A stretch of 7,230 nucleotides of DNA. Origin: Clostridiales bacterium (GTDB lineage: Bacteria; Bacillota; Clostridia; Peptostreptococcales; Anaerovoracaceae). Of the stretch, positions 1-5,955 are shown in pieces. The notes under the pieces were generated by a model. The model was not told the DNA's origin, made no database searches, and worked only from the letters and a program-made list of their open reading frames with translations. The stretch's first letter is position 1; each line of letters begins with the position of its first letter. Made by a program: the position numbers and the translations under genes. Where the stretch lies: contig JAAYYX010000043.1 in assembly GCA_012515135.1 (NCBI GenBank), positions 1 through 7,230 on the forward strand. Reading direction: 5' to 3'.

Positions 1-1467
1 GGACTTTATGCCGCCAACAAAGATTTCCTCGGCGGAGATAAAGTCATAACTTTTACAGATCTGGACGGGAGACTCCTGGCCCTTAAACCGGATGTGACTT
101 TAAGCATAATAAAAAATACCAGAGCCGGTCTTTCTTCCCGGGAGAAGCTTTATTACATAGAAAACGTGTACAGGGAAAGCAAGGAAAGTCACACTTTTAA
201 GGAGATACCCCAGGTGGGCCTGGAATTCATAGGCAAAGTGGGAAACGAAGGCATAATAGAAACAGTGTGTCTTGCAGCAGAGACTTTGAAGACTGTCAGC
301 AGAAATTATGTACTGGAGATATCACACATGGACTTTGCGGTGGAACTGCTTCAGAGTATGGATCTTAATGAAGAGGATTATTTTCATATCCTTAGACTCA
401 TAAGGAGCAAAAATGCCGACGGGATCAAAACAGCATCGGAAGAAGCAGGTCTTACGGAAGAACAGAGAGAAAAGCTTTGTAAACTTACGGAACTTTACGG
501 CAGTGTGCAGAAAACTTTGAATGCTGCCCGCAAACTTGTCATAAATGACACAATGGAAGATTCACTCATACAGCTTGAAAAAGTATGCAAAGGAGTATCG
601 GCATCGGGGATCACCGGAAGGCTGCAGATAGACCTTTCCATGGTAAATGATATTGATTATTACAATGGGATCATTTTCAGGGGATACCTTAAAAATCACC
701 GGTCTAATGTTCTGGCGGGAGGTCAGTATGATAAGGCGCTCAGGCTTTTCGGCAAAAAGGCAGAAGGGATAGGCTTCGCTTTGTATCTAAATGAAATAAG
801 CCGGGAAGAAAAAATAAAAAGTCAGGGATCAAAAAACAAAAACCGCCGGATGCTCAGTATAGCCCTTCCCAAGGGACGGCTGGGCAGCAGGGTCTACAGG
901 CTCCTGGAACAGGCAGGGTACGGATGCCCCGGATATGACGGAAAAAACAGGAAGCTGGTAATTGAAAACAAACAAAAAGGTATAAGGTATCTTTTTGTGA
1001 AACCTGCTGATGTGGCGGTTTATGTTGAGCATCATGCGGCGGATATGGGAATAGTTGGAAAAGATATAATAATGGAAACAGAGCCTGATGTTTATGAACT
1101 CATGGATCTTAAGACCGGGATCTGCAGCATGGTAACGGCAGCGCCGAAGGGGTATAAAGAAGACACAGACAGGACATTGAAAGTGGCAACCAAATATGTA
1201 AATGTGGCAAAGCAGTATTATCTTGAAAAGAACAGAGATATAGAAATAATCAAGCTGAACGGCAGCATTGAACTGGCACCGATACTGGGGCTTTCAGATG
1301 TTATTGTGGACATTGTTGAGACCGGCAGCACCATAAAGGAAAATGATCTTGAGATAATAGAAGGATTCAGGCAGATCAGTGCATTTTTGATCGCCAACAG
1401 ATCCAGTTTCAAATTCTGCAACAAAATGATCACGGAAATGACAGAAAGATTAAGGAGAATAATATAA
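1..1467 (+). CDS. hisZG: HisZ-HisG fusion: ATP phosphoribosyltransferase regulatory plus catalytic subunit, 5' partial
   Basis: The frame is open from base 1 to TAA at 1465-1467, giving 488 visible residues, and the true start lies upstream. Visible residues 1 to about 270 are HisZ, a histidyl-tRNA synthetase-like domain without synthetase activity. Residues 18-33 carry the HisZ-type stretch ending ALKPDVT. The divergent motif-2 region at 56-78 reads VYRESKES then FKEIPQVGLEFIG and lacks most HisRS arginines. DYYNGIIFRGY is at 219-229 and GGQYD (motif-3 region, Gln where Arg is usual) at 240-244. A lysine-rich linker (about 271-283) leads without a stop into a complete 205-residue short-form HisG. 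The enzyme makes phosphoribosyl-ATP from ATP and PRPP, the first and feedback-controlled step of histidine synthesis, in the cytosol. Short HisG needs HisZ for activity and usually has it as a separate protein. Identity of both halves is firm; whether the fusion is real depends on the linker sequence. Confidence 0.93.
   Translation, partial: GLYAANKDFLGGDKVITFTDLDGRLLALKPDVTLSIIKNTRAGLSSREKLYYIENVYRESKESHTFKEIPQVGLEFIGKVGNEGIIETVCLAAETLKTVSRNYVLEISHMDFAVELLQSMDLNEEDYFHILRLIRSKNADGIKTASEEAGLTEEQREKLCKLTELYGSVQKTLNAARKLVINDTMEDSLIQLEKVCKGVSASGITGRLQIDLSMVNDIDYYNGIIFRGYLKNHRSNVLAGGQYDKALRLFGKKAEGIGFALYLNEISREEKIKSQGSKNKNRRMLSIALPKGRLGSRVYRLLEQAGYGCPGYDGKNRKLVIENKQKGIRYLFVKPADVAVYVEHHAADMGIVGKDIIMETEPDVYELMDLKTGICSMVTAAPKGYKEDTDRTLKVATKYVNVAKQYYLEKNRDIEIIKLNGSIELAPILGLSDVIVDIVETGSTIKENDLEIIEGFRQISAFLIANRSSFKFCNKMITEMTERLRRII
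850..1464 (+). other. hisG: HisG catalytic domain within the HisZ-HisG frame
   Basis: Counting Met at 850 as residue 1, this 205-residue segment matches the length of a complete short HisG. It shows ALPKGR at 5-10, DVAVYVEHHAADMGIVGKD at 54-72, ATKY at 113-116, NGSIELAPILGLSD at 137-150 and the PRPP-binding loop DIVETGST at 154-161. There is no C-terminal histidine-binding domain of the long HisG type, so allosteric control should come from the attached HisZ part. ATG 850 lacks a well-spaced ribosome binding site (AGGGA at 824-828 is about 21 nt away), so independent initiation here looks unlikely. Confidence 0.92.
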
Positions 1468-2513
1468 TGAGCAGATTTATCAGAAAGGATCTTTTGGGAC
1501 TTACGCCCTATTCTCCCGGTCAGCAGCCGGAAGAGGAAATGATAAAGCTTAACACAAACGAAAACCCCTATCCTCCTTCGCCCAAAGCAGCGGATGCCAT
1601 CCAAAAAATCAGCACGGATGATTTACGGCTTTACTGGGATCCCGAAGCTTCGGAGGCAAAGAATGCAATTGCAGATCATTACCACATTGAAAGCAGCAGG
1701 GTCATGGTGACAAACGGATCCGATGAGGCTCTGGCTTTTGCCTTTCATGCCTTCGGGGAAAAAATATGTTTCCCTGAAATAACATACAGCTTCTACAAAG
1801 TTTTTGCCGGGGCAGCCGGCAGTCATGCGTTCACTTTTCCTCTAAAAAAAGATATGACCATAGACATAAAAGATTACAAGGGATACCCGGCAACCGTTAT
1901 TCTGGCAAATCCCAATGCACCCACAGGCAAAGCACTTTGCCGTGAGCAGATAAGAGAGATAGTTTTATCCGATCCGGACAGGCTTGTGATCATCGATGAG
2001 GCATATGTGGATTTCGGAGCAGAAAGCTGTATCCCGCTGGTGAAAAAACATGACAATATAATGGTGATACAAACCATGAGTAAATCCAGAAGTCTGGCTG
2101 CCATGAGGATAGGATTTGCTGTGGGAAGCAGAGAAATAATAGCAGATATGAATAAGATAAAATACAGCTTCAATCCCTACAGTATGGGTCCTTTTGCTGC
2201 AGCGGCAGCAAAAGCAGCCATGGAAGATGAAGAATACTTCAGAAAAACAACAACAGAAATAATAAAGACCCGTGAACTGGCAGCGGCAGGCTTAAGAGAT
2301 CTTGGTTTTGAAGTGGTTCCTTCAAAAACAAATTTTTTACTGGTTTCCGGGGGCAGAGAATATTTTGAAAAACTAAAAGAGAGAAAGATACTGACAAGAT
2401 ACTGGGAGGAAGATCTCTTGAGAAACTGGGTGAGGATCAGCATCGGGACACCGGAGCAGATGGAAAAGCTTTTGGAAGCTACGAAGGAGATAATATGCGA
2501 AAAAGTGAAATAA
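1467..2513 (+). CDS. hisC: Histidinol-phosphate aminotransferase
   Basis: A 348-residue fold-type I PLP aminotransferase, of normal HisC length. It converts imidazole acetol phosphate and glutamate to histidinol phosphate and 2-oxoglutarate. The N-terminal LNTNENPYPPSP (28-39) is a HisC hallmark. Expected PLP contacts are Asn150 in NPNAPTG, Asp177 in IIDEAYVDF, and the Schiff-base lysine Lys206 in TMSKSRSLAAMRIGFAVG. Arg323 in VRISIGTPE should bind the substrate carboxylate. The start ATG shares one base with the stop of hisZG (TAATG) and has AAGGAG at 1452-1457, 9 nt upstream, so translation is probably coupled. In many related operons hisD sits between hisG and hisC; here nothing does. Related aromatic aminotransferases share the fold, but the N-terminal motif and the operon favour HisC. 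Confidence 0.96.
   Translation: MSRFIRKDLLGLTPYSPGQQPEEEMIKLNTNENPYPPSPKAADAIQKISTDDLRLYWDPEASEAKNAIADHYHIESSRVMVTNGSDEALAFAFHAFGEKICFPEITYSFYKVFAGAAGSHAFTFPLKKDMTIDIKDYKGYPATVILANPNAPTGKALCREQIREIVLSDPDRLVIIDEAYVDFGAESCIPLVKKHDNIMVIQTMSKSRSLAAMRIGFAVGSREIIADMNKIKYSFNPYSMGPFAAAAAKAAMEDEEYFRKTTTEIIKTRELAAAGLRDLGFEVVPSKTNFLLVSGGREYFEKLKERKILTRYWEEDLLRNWVRISIGTPEQMEKLLEATKEIICEKVK
2484..2489 (+). promoter_or_regulatory. Ribosome binding site of hisB, inside hisC
   Basis: AAGGAG lies 5 nt upstream of ATG 2495, within the last codons of hisC. It supports a start that overlaps hisC by 19 nt. The resulting N-terminus, MRKSEIKRKTAETEIS, is the usual HisB beginning, which argues against the later in-frame ATG at 2543. 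Confidence 0.75.
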
Positions 2514-3118
2514 AAAGAAAAACAGCTGAAACAGAAATATCCATGTCCCTTGATATTGACGGAAGCGGTACTTATGATATCAAAACAGGCTGCGGGTTTT
2601 TTGATCATATGCTGGAGCTGTTCACAAGACACGGCCGTTTTAATGTTTCCCTGGAATGCCGTGGTGACAGTCATGTGGACTATCACCACACGGTGGAAGA
2701 TACGGGCATAGTCATGGGAAGGGCTTTCAGAGAGGCACTGGGAGATAAAAAAGGCATAAGAAGATACGGAAGCATGATAATGCCCATGGATGAAGTTCTG
2801 ATGCTTTGTGCTTTGGACATCAGCGGAAGATGTTTTTTGAATTTCGACGTTGAATTCAAAGTTATGAAGGTGACTTCTGAAGAAACAGAAAAAAGACCCA
2901 TGATGGCCGGTCTTTTTGATACTGAATTGGTATCCGTATTTCTGGATGCATTCTGCCGGGAACTGGGACTTACTCTTCATGTGATGAAATTATCCGGAGA
3001 AAATACCCACCATATAATAGAGGCCGTTTTCAAAGGACTGGGCAGAGCAATGGCAGCGGCGACGGAAATAGATCCGAAATCAGAAAACGAAATACCTTCA
3101 ACAAAAGGAGTACTTTGA
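2495..3118 (+). CDS. hisB: Imidazoleglycerol-phosphate dehydratase
   Basis: A 207-residue, stand-alone dehydratase, close to the usual length of about 195-205. It removes water from imidazole glycerol phosphate to give imidazole acetol phosphate, using a di-manganese centre in a large homo-oligomer. The two duplicated half-motifs are visible: CGFFDHML (33-40) and HVDYHHTVEDTG (60-71, with His64, His65, Glu68, Asp69) in the first half, and THHIIEAVFKGLGRAM (171-186, with His172, His173, Glu176, Lys180) in the second. MDEVLMLCALDISGR (98-112) and the C-terminal PSTKGVL are also typical. There is no N-terminal HAD phosphatase domain as in the enterobacterial bifunctional HisB, so a separate histidinol phosphatase is needed. 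It overlaps hisC by 19 nt and shares one base with hisH. Confidence 0.97.
   Translation: MRKSEIKRKTAETEISMSLDIDGSGTYDIKTGCGFFDHMLELFTRHGRFNVSLECRGDSHVDYHHTVEDTGIVMGRAFREALGDKKGIRRYGSMIMPMDEVLMLCALDISGRCFLNFDVEFKVMKVTSEETEKRPMMAGLFDTELVSVFLDAFCRELGLTLHVMKLSGENTHHIIEAVFKGLGRAMAAATEIDPKSENEIPSTKGVL
3106..3110 (+). promoter_or_regulatory. Ribosome binding site that fixes the hisH start
   Basis: AGGAG ends 7 nt before ATG 3118. This favours ATG 3118 over the in-frame TTG at 3115, which would add one extra residue and leave a spacing of only 4 nt. ATG 3118 also forms a TGATG stop-start overlap with hisB, the same arrangement seen at the hisA/hisF junction. Confidence 0.75.
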
Positions 3119-3738
3119 TGATAGCATTAGCAGATTACGGAGTCGGGAATCTTTTTTCTCTTTGTGCTTCTCTGAAATATCTTGGCATCGACACAGAAGT
3201 AACAAAAGATCCGAAAAAAATAAAAGAAGCTGAAAAGATAATATTGCCGGGGGTAGGAGCATTTGGTGATGCAATAAAAAAACTTGAGGAATGCGGACTT
3301 TCCCGGGTGATAAAGGAAGAGGCCAAAAAAGGAAAACCTCTTCTTGGCATATGCCTTGGCATGCAGCTCCTGTTTGAAAGGAGTCTTGAATATGGAATAC
3401 ACAGCGGTCTTGGGTTGATAGAAGGGGAAGTGCGATCCATAAAAGATGATATGCAAAAGGAAGCAAGAGCCGGATTCAAGGTACCCCATATAGGATGGAA
3501 CAGGCTGGATATTGATGAAAGCGACCCGCTTTTCAAATATATAAAAAATAGAGAGTATGTTTATTATGTTCATAGCTTTTATGCCGGAAAATGTGAAGAA
3601 AGTGTTATTGCATCATCATATCACGGCATAGAAATAACCGGTGCATGCCGCAGGGGCAGCATCTGGGGGACCCAGTTCCATCCCGAAAAAAGCGGAACAG
3701 TGGGACTTAACATACTAAAAGCATTTACGGAGGTGTAA
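3118..3738 (+). CDS. hisH: Imidazole glycerol phosphate synthase, glutaminase subunit
   Basis: A 206-residue class I glutamine amidotransferase, of normal HisH length. It hydrolyses glutamine and passes ammonia through HisF to the cyclase site, in a HisH-HisF heterodimer. The N-terminus IALADYGVGNLFSL is typical of HisH. The oxyanion-strand region is at 42-50 (ILPGVGAFG). The catalytic triad is Cys79 in GICLGMQLLFE, His188 and Glu190 in GTQFHPEKSG. HIGWN (124-128) and YYVHSFY (149-155) are further HisH-specific motifs. These features separate it from the related PabA/TrpG and PdxT glutaminases. It starts one base inside the hisB stop and ends 2 nt before hisA. The partner HisF is encoded two genes downstream, with hisA between them. 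Confidence 0.97.
   Translation: MIALADYGVGNLFSLCASLKYLGIDTEVTKDPKKIKEAEKIILPGVGAFGDAIKKLEECGLSRVIKEEAKKGKPLLGICLGMQLLFERSLEYGIHSGLGLIEGEVRSIKDDMQKEARAGFKVPHIGWNRLDIDESDPLFKYIKNREYVYYVHSFYAGKCEESVIASSYHGIEITGACRRGSIWGTQFHPEKSGTVGLNILKAFTEV
3729..3735 (+). promoter_or_regulatory. Ribosome binding site of hisA, overlapping the end of hisH
   Basis: GGAGGTG lies 5 nt upstream of ATG 3741 and covers the last hisH codons. It is the strongest Shine-Dalgarno match in the operon, at the only junction between his genes that has a gap (2 nt) instead of an overlap. Confidence 0.7.
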
Positions 3739-3740
3739 AA

Positions 3741-4505
3741 ATGATAATATTTCCCGCAATAGATATAAAGGGTGGCAGGGCAGTGCGGCTGCTGCAAGGA
3801 AAATTTGACAAGGAAACTGTATATAATGAAGATCCCTGTTTTGTGGCAAAAGAATTCCGCCAGGCTGGAGCCGGATATTTGCATATCGTAGATCTGGACG
3901 GAGCCGACAAAGGCAGGCCTGTGAACTTTGAAATAGTAAAGAAAATCGCAGAAGAGACTGATATGTTCATTCAGGTGGGAGGCGGAATAAGAAATGAAGA
4001 GAGAATAGAAAAACATCTCTCCTGCGGTGTAAACCGGGTGATACTGGGCACCGTGGCCGCCGAAGATCCTGAATTTGTAAAGGAAATGGTGAATAAGTAC
4101 AAAGAGAAAATTGCGGTAGGCGTAGATGTAAGAGCGGGAAAAGTTGCTGTAAAGGCATGGAAGGAAGTGACGGATATAGACGGCATGGAGTTTTGTGAAA
4201 GACTGCGTGATATGGGAGTAAAGACTGTAATATATACGGATACTTCCAAGGACGGGGGACTTGCCGGCACCAACATGGAAGCATACAGAGAACTGAAAAA
4301 AATAGAAGGGCTTGATATAATCGCAGCCGGCGGGATAAGGTATGAAAGGGAACTGACCGCCTTAAGGGGAATGGTCAAAGGAGCCATACTGGGAAAAGCT
4401 CTTTACAGCGATAAGCTTTCCCTGAAAAGATGCCTTGAACTTGTGGGAAGTAATGTGGGCATGGACGGAATAGAAAAAGAAGATATAAACTGGAAGGGGC
4501 ACTGA
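3741..4505 (+). CDS. hisA: ProFAR isomerase (phosphoribosylformimino-AICAR-P isomerase)
   Basis: A 254-residue (beta/alpha)8 barrel that opens the ribose ring of ProFAR by an Amadori rearrangement to give PRFAR, the HisF substrate. The expected catalytic pair is Asp8 (IFPAIDIKGGRAVRL, 3-17) and Asp129 (AVGVDVRAGKVA, 125-136). Phosphate-binding signatures are seen at IQVGGGIR (77-84), YTDTSKDGGLAG (165-176) and IAAGGIR (194-200). HisF is the main look-alike, but the N-terminus and the KAW followed by the YTDTSKDG region are HisA-type. The family is usually about 240 residues. Here about 18-20 extra, mostly polar residues (ending NWKGH) follow the last helix, and their DNA carries the ribosome binding site of hisF, with which hisA shares one base (TGATG). 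Confidence 0.96.
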   Translation: MIIFPAIDIKGGRAVRLLQGKFDKETVYNEDPCFVAKEFRQAGAGYLHIVDLDGADKGRPVNFEIVKKIAEETDMFIQVGGGIRNEERIEKHLSCGVNRVILGTVAAEDPEFVKEMVNKYKEKIAVGVDVRAGKVAVKAWKEVTDIDGMEFCERLRDMGVKTVIYTDTSKDGGLAGTNMEAYRELKKIEGLDIIAAGGIRYERELTALRGMVKGAILGKALYSDKLSLKRCLELVGSNVGMDGIEKEDINWKGH

Positions 4506-5260
4506 TGATAACCAAAAGAATAATACCCTGTCTTGATGTAAGGGACGGAAAAGTTGTAAAGGGGAGAAAATTCCACAGCATAAAGGAAGTGGCAGATCCC
4601 GTTATGATGGCGTCGTTTTATAATGAGGCGGGGGCGGATGAACTGGTATTTTATGATATAACTGCAAGTTTTGAGAAACGCAAGCTTTTTAATAAGATAC
4701 TTAGGGAAGTGGCTTCAGAGATATTCATACCCCTTACTGTAGGAGGCGGCATCGATTCACTGGAAGATTTTGATACGGTATTAAAATGCGGCGCCGATAA
4801 GGTCAGCGTCAACAGCGGTGCAATAAAAAACCCCGGCTTAATCGATGCGGCAGCGAAAAAATACGGGAATCAGTGCGTCGTGCTTTCCATGGATGTCAAA
4901 AGGGTAGACGGCAAATTCATGGTTTTTTCCATGGGAGGCAGGGAAAATACCGGAAAAGATGCGGCTTCCTGGGCTGTTGAAGCAGTTGTTCGGGGAGCCG
5001 GAGAGCTGGTAATAAACAGTATAGATACAGATGGTGTAAAGGACGGTTTCGATATAGAGATGCTTTCTGCTCTGGCTCCAAAGGTTTCTGTCCCGGTGGT
5101 GGCTTCGGGAGGTGCCGGAAAAATGGAAGATTTTGCTGATCTTTTTGAGAAGACAGGAGTCCAGGCGGGTCTGGCCGCCAGCATATTCCATTTCAGAGAA
5201 GTGGAAATATCCGATCTGAAAAAGTACTTAAATGAAAAAGGTGTTGAGGTGCGCGTATGA
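4505..5260 (+). CDS. hisF: Imidazole glycerol phosphate synthase, cyclase subunit
   Basis: A 251-residue (beta/alpha)8 barrel, of normal HisF length. With ammonia from HisH it converts PRFAR to imidazole glycerol phosphate and AICAR; AICAR re-enters purine synthesis. The catalytic residues are Asp11 in RIIPCLDVRDGKVVKG (5-20) and Asp130 in SMDVKR (128-133). Other HisF signatures are GADELVFYDI (43-52), LTVGGGI (77-83), the GGRENTG loop (144-150) and VASGGAG (199-205). The strand-6 segment reads INSIDTDGVKDGFD (170-183), where many HisF proteins have LTS followed by D.DGT; the key aspartates and glycine are kept, so it should be active. The start ATG shares a base with the hisA stop and is preceded by GGAAGGGG with about 5 nt spacing. 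It overlaps hisIE by 4 nt (ATGA). Confidence 0.97.
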   Translation: MITKRIIPCLDVRDGKVVKGRKFHSIKEVADPVMMASFYNEAGADELVFYDITASFEKRKLFNKILREVASEIFIPLTVGGGIDSLEDFDTVLKCGADKVSVNSGAIKNPGLIDAAAKKYGNQCVVLSMDVKRVDGKFMVFSMGGRENTGKDAASWAVEAVVRGAGELVINSIDTDGVKDGFDIEMLSALAPKVSVPVVASGGAGKMEDFADLFEKTGVQAGLAASIFHFREVEISDLKKYLNEKGVEVRV

Positions 5261-5919
5261 ATCTTAAATTTGATGAAAAGGGACTGATACCGGCCATAGT
5301 GCAGGATCATAATACCGGGCAGGTGCTTACACTGGCATATATGAATAAAGAAAGTCTTGAAATAACCATAAAAGAAGGAATGACCTGTTTTTGGAGCCGC
5401 AGCAGGAACGAACTCTGGCGGAAGGGCGCTGCGAGCGGCAACTGTCAGAAAGTTGTCAGCATCAAAGCCGACTGTGACAAAGATGCCCTGGTCATAGAAG
5501 TCATAAAAAACGGTCCCGCATGTCATACAGGAAAAGAAAGCTGCTTTTTCAATGAAATATTTGATGAGGACAGATCCAAAACGGACAGGGAAAGCTATTT
5601 GGAAAATGAGTTTTCGTGGCAGGATCTTTATAAAATCATAAGTCAGCGAAGAAAAAATCCCAGAGAAGGGAGCTATACCAGCTATCTTTTTGAAATGGGC
5701 ATGGAGAAGATCCTCAAAAAGATAGGTGAAGAAAGCACAGAAGTCATAATAGCTGCCGGTAAAAAAGATAAAGAAGAAACTGTTTACGAAATCGCCGATC
5801 TGGCTTATCATGTAATGGTGATGATGTCAGAGATGGGGATCGAACCCAAAGAAATAACCGCAGAACTGGCGGAAAGACATGTAATAGATAAAAAGAAGAA
5901 ACAGGAAAGAATGGGATAA
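5257..5919 (+). CDS. hisIE: Bifunctional phosphoribosyl-AMP cyclohydrolase / phosphoribosyl-ATP pyrophosphatase
   Basis: A 220-residue two-domain protein for steps 2 and 3 of the pathway. HisE removes pyrophosphate from phosphoribosyl-ATP and HisI opens the purine ring to give ProFAR. The N-terminal HisI part (about 1-110) shows LAYMN (26-30), FWSRSRNELWRKGAASGN (45-62), the Mg-binding ADCDKDA (71-77) and the probable zinc cysteines Cys73, Cys89 and Cys96. The C-terminal HisE part (about 122-210) is a MazG-like all-alpha domain with SYTSYLF (139-145), KIGEESTEVIIAAGK (155-169) and YEIADLAYHVMVMM (177-190), supplying acidic Mg ligands. The fusion is common in bacteria. The start overlaps the hisF stop as ATGA, with GAGGT at 5246-5250, 6 nt upstream. 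It is the last his gene; the tail is very lysine-rich (DKKKKQERMG). Confidence 0.97.
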   Translation: MNLKFDEKGLIPAIVQDHNTGQVLTLAYMNKESLEITIKEGMTCFWSRSRNELWRKGAASGNCQKVVSIKADCDKDALVIEVIKNGPACHTGKESCFFNEIFDEDRSKTDRESYLENEFSWQDLYKIISQRRKNPREGSYTSYLFEMGMEKILKKIGEESTEVIIAAGKKDKEETVYEIADLAYHVMVMMSEMGIEPKEITAELAERHVIDKKKKQERMG

Positions 5920-5942
5920 ATCCCTTTTTCTCAATGGTGCAT

Positions 5943-5946
5943 AAGG
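5943..5946 (+). promoter_or_regulatory. Weak ribosome binding site of apbE
   Basis: Only AAGG, 9 nt before ATG 5956, is present, clearly poorer than the sites of the his genes. The 36-nt gap also contains no recognisable -35/-10 pair. ATG 5956 is still preferred because it supplies the basic N-terminus of the signal peptide; a second in-frame ATG at 5968 would shorten it by four residues and still leave a usable signal. Confidence 0.4.
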
Positions 5947-5955
5947 CGATAACAT

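Noticed and set aside
94..1467. GTG at 94 as the start of the first gene
   Set aside because: The frame is open to base 1, and the residues before GTG 94 (ending LALKPD) belong to the conserved HisZ stretch, so this GTG is an internal valine.
850..1467. Separate hisG gene starting at ATG 850
   Set aside because: No stop separates it from HisZ and no Shine-Dalgarno site lies at a normal distance. It is kept as a domain of the fusion, with the homopolymer caveat given as a finding.
2177..2980. 267-codon open frame on the - strand
   Set aside because: It is antisense to hisC and hisB, both unambiguous. No family motif was seen in its translation.
3115..3117. TTG start for hisH
   Set aside because: ATG 3118 has better spacing from AGGAG, forms the TGATG junction and gives the normal N-terminus.
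4505..5260. HisF strand-6 variant as sign of altered function
   Set aside because: The catalytic Asp11 and Asp130 and all glycine-rich phosphate loops are present. The INSIDTDG variant looks like normal lineage variation.
4870..5811. 313-codon open frame on the - strand
   Set aside because: It lies wholly antisense to hisF and hisIE, whose motifs are complete and conserved. Its translation is Phe/Ser-rich low-complexity sequence without recognisable motifs, as expected of a shadow frame.
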